Of a DNA stretch of 64,000 nucleotides, positions 15,331 through 24,764 are shown piece after piece. The stretch comes from UBA1672 sp965263215 (GTDB lineage: Bacteria > Pseudomonadota > Alphaproteobacteria > Micavibrionales > Micavibrionaceae), in the NCBI GenBank assembly GCA_965263215.1, contig OZ253663.1, positions 372,001 through 436,000 on the forward strand. The letters run 5' to 3'. The translations under genes and the position numbers were made by a program. Numbering within the stretch: the stretch's first letter is position 1; the number at the start of each line of letters is the position of its first letter. A model generated the notes under the pieces. That model ran no database searches, had not been told where the DNA came from, and saw only the letters and a list, made by a program, of their open reading frames with translations.

Positions 15331-16966
15331 ATGATGCCTTTTCACATGATCAACAGCCTTAAAAGCAAGGCCGGACACATGGCCTATAACACCCCGCTCT
15401 ATGATTGGAGCTTACGGGGCAGCGCGCCGGATCGCCTCATCGTCAAACCCGTTGACCCATGGCCGGGCAACGCGGAACGCGCGCAAGAATTACTCGACGC
15501 GGCAGGCGTTGTGGATCGCACAGGCCCGCAATGGTATGCGGAGTGGTGGAACCCAGAGGATTCAGACGATGTCTGGACAAGCCATATCCACAGTTTCAGT
15601 TGGCTGCGTGATTTACGCACTCTTGGCGGTGCACGGTCAAAGGAACAGGGTCGCCTTATGATTGAAAACTGGATCGACAATTACGACCAGTGGGACGCCA
15701 AAAGCTGGCGCACCGATATTCTGGGACGCCGTATATCCATGTGGGTGTGCCATTACGATTATTTCTGCGGCAGTTTCAACGCAGATTTCGATGACTCCTT
15801 CCTCAACATTCTGGCAAAGCAAGCCAAACACCTCTCCAACGCGCTTGGCTCCGGCAACGGCAGCGCGCATCTTCAGGCGATTAAAGGCTTGATCTATGCG
15901 GGTATCGCGATGGAAGGGCATGAAAAATGGATTGAGCAAGGCCTCAGCGCCCTATCCAAGGCATTGGAAGAACAAATATTGAAGGATGGCGGGCATATTT
16001 CACGCTCCCCTGCGATTATGCTGGATGTTCTGGAAATATTGGTGGATATCCGCTCCGCCCTGAAGGCGGGCGACTACCCCGCGCCAAATTACCTCAGCGC
16101 GAAGATTGAGCGTTTAAGCGCCGCCTTGCGCACGCTGCGTTATCGTGATCGCAAGTTCGGCCTGTTCCACGGCGCGCAGGAAGGTGAAATCGCGGCGATT
16201 GATTCCATCCTTGCGCAGGCAGGCACGCACAAAAAAACCAAACAAAGCCTGCCTGATACGGGCTATGAACGCGTTGAGCTTGGCCGCGGCTTGCTCGTGA
16301 TGGATACGGGCAACGCGCCGAAATACCACTATGATAAAGAGCCGCACATGCCTCTGCCCTCGGGTTTGAATTTTCATACGGTAAGGAACGCCTGCTTGTG
16401 GGGTGTGGTTCTCACCCGGACCAGTGCGCAATGGCAAGAAGCGTTGAAATTCACCGCCGCGCATAACACGGCCTGCCTTGATTACCGCAATTCCTGCGAA
16501 GTGCGCAAAGACGGGCATTTCGGGCGTAAAGTGACGGAAAGCTCTTGCTCCCGTGAGGGCACAAAGGATGCCACACTGATTATTGCCTCTCATAACGGTT
16601 ATGTGCCGCTGAACGGGATTACCCATACGCGTAAACTTTATCTGGGTGATGAAGGGCACGACATGCGCGGGGAAGATGAATTCACCTGCGCGTTTGATCT
16701 TATTAAACCCTTAGAAACCGCCCTGCGGTTTCATATCCACCCTGCCGTGACGGCGTCTTTGATTAATGACGATCAAGGACGTATTGCTGCGCATGCCCGG
16801 CGGTATTGGCTGGCGGTTTAAACATGATGTCGGCGCATTAAAGCTGGAGGATAGCGTTTATTTCGGCTCTGGCATTACACCGCGCAAAACCAAACAGATC
16901 GCGATTTACGGCAATATGAGCACAGACCACGCCGCCGTGAAATGGTCATTGAAGAAGGAAGGGTAA
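15331..16966 (+). pseudogene. heparinase II/III family gene with a frameshift
   Basis: Reading from 15331 gives a heparinase II/III-type protein with an alpha/alpha barrel N-domain (W-x-W-rich, for example SFSWLRDLRTLGG and GSGNGSAHLQAIKG) and the start of the C-terminal beta domain, but that frame stops at 16821 after HARRYWLAV. The expected family ending, LLRMPGGIGWRF, then LEDSVYFGSG and K-T-K-Q-I, is present in the next frame up to 16966. A single-base difference near 16780-16795 joins them into about 545 residues. These proteins are exported or cell-envelope polysaccharide lyases in other species. Either a recent inactivation or a sequencing error. Confidence 0.85.
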
Positions 16967-17028
16967 GTAAGGATATGTCTTTTCTGCTCTGTCTTCTTTT
17001 GATGAAACTGCGGAATAATTAGCAACGG

Positions 17029-18185
17029 TTATTGTCTTGTTTTCTTAATAATAAATGTTTCTAGCTTTGCTTGCACAGCATCCTGAAATTCACGATGTTT
17101 CCAAAATCAGTTTGCGTGGAAATGAATATTTAAAGTCAGATTTTGTATTCGATGAGTATGGAAGATTTTCATATCCCAATCTGGACCTTCTTCGGGTAAA
17201 ATTGGTAGCTTAATACATCCAAACCAGTAATCCGGAAAAATAAAACCACCTTCATTAATATCCTGTATATTGATGACCATCCCCGATGCGCATTATGCTG
17301 ACATCTATTATCAAATTCGTGATATCGTGTTTGGGATTACACATGCCTTCTCCAAATAATTCATAATAACCTCTTCCTAAATTATCATAATTGTCGCCTA
17401 ATCCCTGACTTCCCCATCGGCAACTTTCCGTTTTTCGCGCAGATCTAATCATATACGCTTCCTGCACATATCTCCGTTTCCGGAATCTCTAGTGTCTTTG
17501 TAAAGCTTTACTAGTCTGTAAAGGACTAAGACCCCACCAATATTTGTTCTCATACGGATTGTAATCAGGATGACTCGAGGTTCGGGTTTCATTTGCCTTT
17601 AAATCCGCTAATAAAACTGTAGATTTACGGCATGATTAGGCCCGTCTTTCTCTCGACTGCCAAACCAGATATATCTGCGCGGGATCGATAAGGAAATGCC
17701 GTTGAATAAACGTATCAAATACGTCTTCCCCGGTATCTTGAATCACTCATCTCAAGTACTAAGGCTAAAGCTTGTTTTTCTGCCCATTTTTTATCACGCT
17801 GCGCTTTGTACCATTTATCATCATACGACAACCAGAGCTTAAAACGTTCAATGCAATCTTGCTCTTTCAGTATATTCTTGCGTAATTCTTCTACATCCTG
17901 AACCTGCTCTTCACTGTCCATTTCGTGGAAAGTCTCACGGTAGAGCGCTTTACCAATCTCGACATGTAAAAAATGGAAAATATACTTTTGACAAAAGCGT
18001 TGTTTTACTTCTTCGCTTTTTGTCGTTGTGCCATCAACAAATTTTTCAAACATAAGCCGATAACCAACCGCACCTTTTGTCGGCTGAGCAAAATCTACTA
18101 GATATGCCGCATGCGATTTTGTTGACAACAAGCATACCAACCAGAAAAGCGATACAAAAAATACTGATGTTTTTATTCTCTTCAT
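17029..18185 (-). pseudogene. multiply frameshifted gene for an exported unknown protein
   Basis: An open frame from 18185 to 17715 begins with a signal peptide (MKRIKTSVFF... ending SHA) and breaks near 17740. Coding-like sequence continues downstream in shifting frames: DTGEDVFDTFIQRHFLIDPA (about 17735-17680), LLADLKANETRTSSHPDYNP and YENKYWWGLSPLQ (about 17610-17500), YMIRSARKTESCRWGSQGLG (about 17455-17396), then GGFIFPDYWFGCIKLPILPE and FWKHREFQDAVQAKLETF to a stop at 17029-17031, with one internal TGA at 17107-17109. At least four frame changes are needed. The intact protein would have about 385 residues. Family not recognised. Confidence 0.8.
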
Positions 18186-18262
18186 TCCATCATCCTTCCA
18201 CCGATACTATACATCAAAAACAGGTGCTTACACGCGTACAAGAAAAAAATCCTTTTTATTTT

Positions 18263-18299
18263 GTGGCGGAAAAAAATTACCTCCCTTATGATCCGCCAC
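18263..18299. repeat. inverted repeat upstream of EAL gene
   Basis: GTGGCGGA (18263-18270) is perfectly repeated in inverted orientation as TCCGCCAC (18292-18299), 35 bases before the ATG of the EAL-domain gene. It could form an RNA hairpin in the leader or be an operator. No U-tract follows on the plus strand, so it is not an ordinary terminator. Confidence 0.45.
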
Positions 18300-18333
18300 G
18301 TTTAGAAGAAGGAACGCACACGCGAACGGAATC

Positions 18334-19182
18334 ATGGCACAGGACGAACAACCAAAACATAGCTTTGGCGCTTTGCAGAGCGCGCTGATCCCGCATCAGG
18401 GCATCCCCTTAGAGGATCTGTCAGAGGATGTTGTGCAATCGGTGATTTACGACGCCTATAAGAACGGCGCAGTGCAAGAGCCGATCTATGGCAAATTTGC
18501 GGTTTTGGCCGCTGAATCTCTGGCGCGCCCGAAAGACGATATGCACGGCGCGTATTCCATTGGCGAATTATCAAAGGAATTTTACCGCCGCGGCCTTGCG
18601 GAGAAGTTCGACGTTTTAACCTGCTCCATCGGAATTAAGCACGCGACGCAACTGCCTGCGACGCTCAATATCTCCGTTGAGTCTGCGCTCTCCCCCACTT
18701 TTTGGGCGGAAATAGAGCAGCGCGTTGAAGGATTCGAGCCGGAAAATTTCATCTTCGAAATTCTGGAGCATGATGTAGACGTCAACGCCGATATAGAGCA
18801 TCTGAAAGCCTTGAAGGAGCGCGGGTTCCGCTTTGCGCTTGATGATTTCACGGGCAACGCCCTTGATGAAAATCGTCTCGCCGTGTTCGGTGATCTGGTT
18901 GATTACATCAAAATTGACGGCCCATTGGTGCGCGCCAGTTTCGATGATGAGGGCGAAGGATATACCGCCGCACAATTCGAGAAGCTCGTTGAAACGCTCC
19001 ACACCGATCACCCCGAAACACAGCTCATCGCCGAGCGTGTTCGCACCGCCGAGGAAGCGCAAACCCTGTTTGATATGGGCTTTGCGGGTGTTCAGGGCAG
19101 ACAGCTAAAACCCGAATTTTTCCCATACACCGCCGAAGCCGCCGCGCTTGCAACTGCCCCTGCCGCATGCGAATATGAGTGA
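18334..19182 (+). CDS. EAL-domain protein (cyclic-di-GMP phosphodiesterase type)
   Basis: A 282-residue cytosolic single-domain EAL protein. The name-giving motif is E-S-L-A-R (61-65). The metal and substrate residues of active EAL enzymes can be matched: N112 in LNIS, E142/E145 in FEILE, D170-D171 in ALDDF, K193 in YIKID, E234 in LIAER and Q254 in GVQG. It is therefore likely competent to hydrolyse cyclic di-GMP, despite Ser in place of Ala. No sensor, GGDEF or membrane segment is present. It lies 27 bases ahead of radA and could share its transcript. Confidence 0.85.
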   Translation: MAQDEQPKHSFGALQSALIPHQGIPLEDLSEDVVQSVIYDAYKNGAVQEPIYGKFAVLAAESLARPKDDMHGAYSIGELSKEFYRRGLAEKFDVLTCSIGIKHATQLPATLNISVESALSPTFWAEIEQRVEGFEPENFIFEILEHDVDVNADIEHLKALKERGFRFALDDFTGNALDENRLAVFGDLVDYIKIDGPLVRASFDDEGEGYTAAQFEKLVETLHTDHPETQLIAERVRTAEEAQTLFDMGFAGVQGRQLKPEFFPYTAEAAALATAPAACEYE

Positions 19183-19209
19183 TCAAAACTCATAAACGCG
19201 CGAGTAACC

Positions 19210-20613
19210 ATGGCCAAAGCTCAGAAGTCTTATACATGCCAATCCTGTGGCTCTGTCTCCACCCGTTGGGCAGGAAAATGCGATGCCTGCAACGAATGGA
19301 ACACCATCACCGAAGAAGTCACCGAGGCCAGCGTGCCCAAGGGATTGAGCGGTAAGAAAAAAGGCCGTTTGATCGAGCTGGTTGATCTTCAGAATGATAC
19401 GGGGCGCACCTATCCGCGCTTGCTTACGCGCCTGAATGAATTTGACCGCGTGACGGGCGGCGGCATCGTGCCGGGTGCGGCGATTCTCATTGGCGGTGAT
19501 CCGGGCATCGGGAAATCGACGCTCCTCCTACAGGCGGTCTGTGCGCTCACCAGTAATAATGTCGGCTGCGCTTATATCTCCGGTGAGGAATCAACCGATC
19601 AGATTCGTATGCGCGCCAACCGTTTGGGGCTTGGCGATTCGCCTGTGAAGCTCGCCTCTGCCACCAATGTGCGCGACATATTGGAAACCGTGAAAGACGC
19701 CACCAACGACATCAAGTTGCTGATTATCGATTCGATCCAAACCATGTATGTGGACAGCATCGACAGCGCACCGGGCACAGTGACGCAAGTGCGTACATCC
19801 GCGCAGGAAATCATCCGCATGGCAAAATCGCGCAATATCGCCGTGATTTTCGTCGGGCATGTCACTAAAGACGGGCAAATCGCAGGGCCACGCGTTCTGG
19901 AGCATTTGGTCGATACCGTGCTCTATTTCGAAGGCGACCGCAGCCACCATTTCCGCATCTTGCGCGCGGTGAAAAACCGTTTCGGCCCCACCGATGAGAT
20001 TGGCGTGTTTGAAATGGCAGAAGGCGGATTGATAGAGGTTAAAAACCCCTCCGCCCTGTTCCTGTCCCAGCGTCACGAAGATGCCGCAGGCAGCGCGGTT
20101 TTGGCGGCGTTAGAAGGCACAAGACCGTTACTGGTGGAGGTACAGGCTCTGGTCGCGCCCTCCTCCCTCGCGTCGCCGCGCCGCGCCGTATTGGGGTGGG
20201 ATCATAACCGCCTTGCGATGATTGTGGCGGTGCTTGAAACGCGCTGCGGGATACGGCTATCTAGCCATGATATTTTCCTGAATATCGCGGGGGGCATCCG
20301 CATTAACGAACCCGCCGCCGATCTGGCCGTGGCCGCCGCGCTCATCAGTGCGCTCAGCAATCAACCCCTACCCGCAACAGCCGTATTTTTCGGGGAAATA
20401 GGATTGGCGGGCGAAGTGCGCCAAGTCGCGCAAGCCGATGTCAGATTGAAGGAATCCTCAAAGCTCGGCTTTGAAAAGGCGATTATCCCCGTGTTACAAA
20501 AGAAAAAGGCCGCGAATAAAAACACCGCGATTGAAGTGAACGAGATCAACCATATCCGCAAACTCGCCGAATTTTTAGGGGCAAATCCAAATGTGGAAGA
20601 TGATGGGTTTTAG
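19210..20613 (+). CDS. radA: DNA repair protein RadA (Sms)
   Basis: A 467-residue branch-migration helicase. The N-terminal zinc finger is C-Q-S-C ... C-D-A-C, the RecA-like core has Walker A GGDPGIGKSTLL, the RadA-specific KNRFG motif follows, and a Lon-protease-like C-terminal domain ends the protein. It processes recombination intermediates with RecA. Length and motifs are complete. Confidence 0.97.
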   Translation: MAKAQKSYTCQSCGSVSTRWAGKCDACNEWNTITEEVTEASVPKGLSGKKKGRLIELVDLQNDTGRTYPRLLTRLNEFDRVTGGGIVPGAAILIGGDPGIGKSTLLLQAVCALTSNNVGCAYISGEESTDQIRMRANRLGLGDSPVKLASATNVRDILETVKDATNDIKLLIIDSIQTMYVDSIDSAPGTVTQVRTSAQEIIRMAKSRNIAVIFVGHVTKDGQIAGPRVLEHLVDTVLYFEGDRSHHFRILRAVKNRFGPTDEIGVFEMAEGGLIEVKNPSALFLSQRHEDAAGSAVLAALEGTRPLLVEVQALVAPSSLASPRRAVLGWDHNRLAMIVAVLETRCGIRLSSHDIFLNIAGGIRINEPAADLAVAAALISALSNQPLPATAVFFGEIGLAGEVRQVAQADVRLKESSKLGFEKAIIPVLQKKKAANKNTAIEVNEINHIRKLAEFLGANPNVEDDGF

Positions 20614-20625
20614 AGGAGGAAAACT

Positions 20626-21357
20626 ATGAAATACAACAAAGAACGCAGATTATTTACGGCCTTCACGATCACAATCGCGATTGTTTTTGTGACAGCATGT
20701 GCTTCTATGACAACCGCCACTACAATATCCAAGAACGATCTGCTTGATAATGAAAGGCAAGCTCTTGGCGAATGGTATATGAACAGCCCCAAATTTAAGG
20801 ACAATCCAAAGCGCGAAGAAATAAAAAGAGTGAACGAAGAAAGGAAGCGCAAATACTTGAAATCTGTAAATGCATTGTTAAACGCCAAAACAGTGACTAT
20901 TTATGCGTTAGAACCCAAAACAAGTTCGTGGCAAAGCCCCCTAATAAAAGAAATAGAAGAAAATAAATTCGGTAATCTTCCCTATGCGCCTCCACCTCAA
21001 TACCATGCTGGAATTCTTTCATTGGGGCAGGCACAGTTAGAAGGTAATGACATCAAGTTAGCCGCCACAGCCTATCGAGAGGCTGTAGGAGGTGCAATAA
21101 CTATGTGTGGGGACTGTTCTGAACCGCGTCATGCAATACGTGCGGAATATCAGGGGCATGTGTACGACTATATTATTTGTTATGAGTGCCTTTTTACAGA
21201 TGTACATAAAGATGGAGAATTTTTTCTTCACTTCGGCGGGCGAATGAATGCGGAACGCACAGTGTCTCTCACTGATCTACTGAAAAAATATGATGTGCCT
21301 TTGCCTTACATTTTTACAGACCAATACAAAAAAAATTATGAAGAAAGCTTTCCTTAA
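20626..21357 (+). CDS. lipoprotein of unknown function
   Basis: A 243-residue protein with a lipoprotein signal: a basic N-region, hydrophobic core and lipobox V-T-A-C with the acylated Cys at residue 25. The remainder is unrecognised. A cluster C-G-D-C near residue 163 and a C-Y-E-C-like pair near 188 could bind a metal, reminiscent of a small zinc ribbon. A GAGGAAAAC site precedes the ATG. Base composition is more AT-rich than radA, suggesting later acquisition. Confidence 0.75.
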   Translation: MKYNKERRLFTAFTITIAIVFVTACASMTTATTISKNDLLDNERQALGEWYMNSPKFKDNPKREEIKRVNEERKRKYLKSVNALLNAKTVTIYALEPKTSSWQSPLIKEIEENKFGNLPYAPPPQYHAGILSLGQAQLEGNDIKLAATAYREAVGGAITMCGDCSEPRHAIRAEYQGHVYDYIICYECLFTDVHKDGEFFLHFGGRMNAERTVSLTDLLKKYDVPLPYIFTDQYKKNYEESFP

Positions 21358-21363
21358 GTATAA

Positions 21364-21867
21364 ATGACCAATAAAACCATCACCGTGAATGACCAGATGC
21401 AAAGCGATTACAGCTATGCCCTCACCGCGCCGGAAGGGGCGGATTTCGCCGATGGGTTCGAACCGTTTTTCACGCCAAAGGAAATGCTGGAGCTTGGCGT
21501 GTTCGAAGGCAAATATATGAATGACTGCCGCGGCGAATTCCCCGCCGATTGGTTCGAAGATGCCAAAACGAGCGATAAGGCCGACGAAGCCCTCAATTAT
21601 TTCGGTATCAAAAGCCGCCAACCATTACAGGTCTGGCAGGATAAAGGATGGATCATCGAACCCGACCCGCGCGGTTGGTTCCAATGGTATTGCCGCTATT
21701 ATATGGGCAGGCGCATCCCCGAAGTAGACGAAAAGCAGATTAAACGATGGCGCGGTTTTGCCCGCCACGCCGGACAAATCAAGGCCAACTGCATGAGCGG
21801 TGATCTGGATTGCCGCCCACGTCAACGCCAAGCCCTCCTCCAATGGTCATACGATCCGTTTATTTAA
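21364..21867 (+). CDS. conserved hypothetical protein (W/Y/R-rich)
   Basis: A 167-residue cytosolic protein with many aromatic and arginine residues. Segments such as FTPKEMLELGVFEGKYMND, DPRGWFQWYCRYYMGRR and RQALLQWSYDP look like a strongly conserved protein also found in eukaryotes and other alphaproteobacteria, but I know no function. It starts 7 bases after the lipoprotein gene. Confidence 0.75.
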   Translation: MTNKTITVNDQMQSDYSYALTAPEGADFADGFEPFFTPKEMLELGVFEGKYMNDCRGEFPADWFEDAKTSDKADEALNYFGIKSRQPLQVWQDKGWIIEPDPRGWFQWYCRYYMGRRIPEVDEKQIKRWRGFARHAGQIKANCMSGDLDCRPRQRQALLQWSYDPFI

Positions 21868-21958
21868 AGTCGATAAGAAAAATCAGAAAAACCTAGACCG
21901 CTCAGACATAACTTTGCTATAGATTCCATAATGTCTTTTTTACACGGAGAATGACACT

Positions 21959-22924
21959 ATGCCCGCTAAATCCGATCTGGATGGCCCTTATGGCATCCTC
22001 GAGATAAGCTCTAACACGGTTCATTTTTCAGTTTTCTTTCCTGATCAAAACATCACCAGCACGATTGATGAAAAGGTCAAATGCGGGCTTGGCAATTACC
22101 CTGTGGGCACGCAAGACCTCAACCCCGAAGGCGTTGAAAAAGCGTTGGACGCAATTGATACATACAAAAGAAACTTCATGGATCACATGAATTTCAAGGG
22201 CTTTGCCGCGATTGGCACAGGCGCCATGCGTGACGCCGATGATGCCCCGAAATTCGCACGCGCTTTGCGTGATCAATATGGCATAGAACTGGATGTGATC
22301 AGCGGAGAAGATGAGGGATATTACGCTGCGCTGGGTGTGATGTCGGCCTTTGACGGCGCGAACGGCATTATGTTTGATCAGGGCGGGCGGTCAACGGAAT
22401 TCGCTATTGTCAAAGACGGCCGAATAACCGATTGCGTCAGTTTGCCGCTCGGCACATTTACAATCGGTGAGCAAAAAGACCCCGTGAAATACATCAAAAA
22501 ACAACTCAAAACCCTACCTGACGCCTACCGCGAAGATGGGTTCGAAAACTTATATGTGGTTGGCGGATCACCACGCCGCATTATGAAATCGCACCGAAAG
22601 CGTGAAACGGGTTTAGGTGGTTCCGTCCATGGCTACAGTGTCCCCGCAGATGAGGTCAAAAAGCTCTCTAAACAAGTGGTAGGCGCATCGCGTGATGAAT
22701 TGTTGGAGGAATTCCATATCAGCAAAAAGCGTGTCTCCCTCGTCCCTGCCGCCGCGCAACTTATGCGGCAAATTTGCAAGAAAATGGATATTGAGAACAT
22801 TGTCGCATCTGAACATGGCCTGCGCCATGGCGTTGTGCATGAAATGGCCGTGGGCACTGACGCCGATGCGCGGATGGATTTTGCGCGCGAACGCCCCCGC
22901 TATCTTCATGCGGTGAATGAGTAA
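21959..22924 (+). CDS. Ppx/GppA phosphatase family protein, altered active-site motifs
   Basis: A 321-residue protein with the actin-like two-domain fold of exopolyphosphatase / guanosine pentaphosphate phosphohydrolases. Phosphate-1 motif GILEISSNTV corresponds to D-I-G-S-N, ISGEDEG to S-G-x-E-E-A, and MFDQGGRSTEF to D-L-G-G-G-S. The substitutions of the first Asp by Glu, Gly by Ser and of one Gly by Arg make activity uncertain. About 320 residues matches the short Ppx2-type members lacking the C-terminal HD domain. A GGAGA site precedes the ATG. Confidence 0.85.
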   Translation: MPAKSDLDGPYGILEISSNTVHFSVFFPDQNITSTIDEKVKCGLGNYPVGTQDLNPEGVEKALDAIDTYKRNFMDHMNFKGFAAIGTGAMRDADDAPKFARALRDQYGIELDVISGEDEGYYAALGVMSAFDGANGIMFDQGGRSTEFAIVKDGRITDCVSLPLGTFTIGEQKDPVKYIKKQLKTLPDAYREDGFENLYVVGGSPRRIMKSHRKRETGLGGSVHGYSVPADEVKKLSKQVVGASRDELLEEFHISKKRVSLVPAAAQLMRQICKKMDIENIVASEHGLRHGVVHEMAVGTDADARMDFARERPRYLHAVNE

Positions 22925-23050
22925 AGCTCCCACCGCCCGCCATAATTTTTTACAAATATTTTACAAAACCGTGACATGGTTTTGACATATCACGCGCGTA
23001 TTCATGCTCCAATAAACCTTATACACACGTAGAATTATAAGGAGAGGACC

Positions 23051-24400
23051 ATGAACCACCGCCCCGCGATTAAAGGCCGAAAATACACCGCTTTCATGAT
23101 GATGTTGTTTGCATCAATCTTTACCCTAAGCACAAGCGCGCACGCCGAAAATATTCAGGTCACATCAAAAATCAGCCACCCCTATATCATAGCGGGCGCG
23201 GATGACACCGTTTATATCAAGGTCGAGCTGGAAGGCAGTCCGATTGATAAACATCAGATCAGAGAGCCTGTAAACCTTGCCCTTGTGATTGATAAGTCCG
23301 GCTCTATGTCCGGCCAGAAAATGCAAGATTTGAAAGAGGCCGCCAAGATGATGGTTGATCGCCTCAGCCCATCTGACATGATTTCCATCATCACCTATGA
23401 CAATCAGGCGCGGGTTGTCGTTCCCGCCTCCCGCCCGAGCGAGCCTGCCGCTATTAAAGCCCACATCAACACCATCAGTACAGGCGGCGGCACTGCCCTG
23501 TATGCCGGTGTGCAAACGGGTGCGCAGGAATTGTATAAATACCTTGATGATTTCAAGATTAACCGCGTAATCTTATTGTCTGACGGGTTGGCCAATGTCG
23601 GGCCAAGCAAACCGCATGAGCTTGGTAATCTTGGAAAATCTTTAATTAAACGCGGTGTATCGGTCAGCACAATCGGCCTTGGCCTTGGCTATAACGAAGA
23701 TTTAATGGCGCAACTGGCAACCTATTCCGATGGCTTTCACCAATTCGCACAAGACAGCAGCGAACTGGGCGATGTGTTGGACTGGCAGTTCGGCAAGCTT
23801 TCCTCCGTCGTTGCAACCGATGCGCAAGTGAATTTAAAATTCGCAAACGGCATTACGCCTGTACGTATTCTTGGTCGTAAAGGAACAATCAGCGGTGATA
23901 ACGTCAAAGTACGTTTGAGCCAGATTTTTAGCACGCATGTCAATTATGTTCTGGTGGAAGCACGCATAACAAAAACTGCACCAGACACCAGAGAGCTGAA
24001 CATTGCAAAGGTGGCCGTCAATTATTTTGATTTAGGCACAAACAGCCCGCAACGCTATGGCACTGTGATGAAAGCCGCCATCACCAATGATGCAACCCTT
24101 GCGCGCAACACCCGTGATCAGGATGTCATCATTGCCGCGACCGAGCAAAAATCCGCCGATATCCACGCCGAGGCGATACAGCTCCGTGATTCCGGTCAGG
24201 TGACGCAGGCGAAGGAAAAACTTGAAACCCTGTCGCAAGATGTTAATCAAGCCGCAGAGGATTTAGGCTCTGACCGCCTTGATCGCTATGGCAAAATCTT
24301 AAAAGAACAGCTCGAAAATATCATGAATGACAAAAACTGGAACCAAACACGCAAACAAGGAACAGCAACCTTGCAAAGCGTAAGTTTCGGAACGATATAA
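23051..24400 (+). CDS. exported von Willebrand A-domain protein
   Basis: A 449-residue protein with a signal peptide (about 1-33, ending AHA), a short beta region, then a VWA domain (about 75-245) with an intact metal-dependent adhesion site: D-K-S-G-S-M-S, the Thr of GGGTALYAG and the Asp of LLSDGLANVG. A beta-sandwich and a helical, Gln-rich C-terminus follow. Such YfbK-like proteins act in the periplasm or at the surface in metal-dependent binding, with roles largely unknown. An AAGGAGAGG ribosome site precedes the ATG, and a strong terminator follows. Confidence 0.9.
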   Translation: MNHRPAIKGRKYTAFMMMLFASIFTLSTSAHAENIQVTSKISHPYIIAGADDTVYIKVELEGSPIDKHQIREPVNLALVIDKSGSMSGQKMQDLKEAAKMMVDRLSPSDMISIITYDNQARVVVPASRPSEPAAIKAHINTISTGGGTALYAGVQTGAQELYKYLDDFKINRVILLSDGLANVGPSKPHELGNLGKSLIKRGVSVSTIGLGLGYNEDLMAQLATYSDGFHQFAQDSSELGDVLDWQFGKLSSVVATDAQVNLKFANGITPVRILGRKGTISGDNVKVRLSQIFSTHVNYVLVEARITKTAPDTRELNIAKVAVNYFDLGTNSPQRYGTVMKAAITNDATLARNTRDQDVIIAATEQKSADIHAEAIQLRDSGQVTQAKEKLETLSQDVNQAAEDLGSDRLDRYGKILKEQLENIMNDKNWNQTRKQGTATLQSVSFGTI

Positions 24401-24423
24401 ATACCCCCGCCTTGCACACCACC

Positions 24424-24457
24424 AAAGACACCGCTTCCCATCGGCGGTGTCTTTTTT
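24424..24457 (+). terminator. terminator of the VWA gene
   Basis: An 11-bp perfect stem AAAGACACCGC (24424-24434) / GCGGTGTCTTT (24444-24454) with a 9-base loop, followed by T residues. It lies between two convergent genes and may act in both directions. Confidence 0.9.
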
Positions 24458-24462
24458 GATGG

Positions 24463-24762
24463 TCAAGCTCTGGCGTAGTCCAGCGCTTCACGCATATAGG
24501 TTTCGTAATCGTCTTCAAGCTCACGCGGGATAAGCACCCATTCCTTGAAACGTTTTTTGGTGAAATTAAATTCCATGCCCTGCCCTTCGGCGATCAGTTC
24601 GTTCACGCGCTCTGGCGAAACTTTGATGATCAGGGCATCTGCTTTATCGAACATCATAGTGAAGAAATCCCCCTTGTGACGCAGGCACGGCGTGCCCATC
24701 ATAGTCGATTCTTCAACGCCTGATTCCTGTAATAATACTGCGCATGCTTGTTCGTAACTCAT
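24463..24762 (-). CDS. TfoX-N-terminal/YjbR-like small protein
   Basis: Using the ATG at 24762 the protein has 99 residues. The pattern MMGTPCLRHKGDFFTMMFDKADALIIKV followed by E-F-N-F-T-K-K-R-F-K-E-W matches the TfoX N-terminal (MmcQ-like) fold of small cytosolic proteins, of uncertain function outside competence regulation. The longer reading from 24843 lies within holA and is rejected. It starts 2 bases after the holA stop, so both are in one transcript. Confidence 0.8.
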   Translation of the reverse strand: MSYEQACAVLLQESGVEESTMMGTPCLRHKGDFFTMMFDKADALIIKVSPERVNELIAEGQGMEFNFTKKRFKEWVLIPRELEDDYETYMREALDYARA

Positions 24763-24764
24763 GA

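Noticed and set aside
18077..18388. 103-codon plus-strand frame across the start of the EAL gene
   Set aside because: It is antisense to the decayed secreted gene and overlaps the EAL gene out of frame; no protein-like pattern.
22982..22987. TTGACA ahead of the VWA gene as a promoter
   Set aside because: No acceptable -10 element at 16-18 bases downstream.
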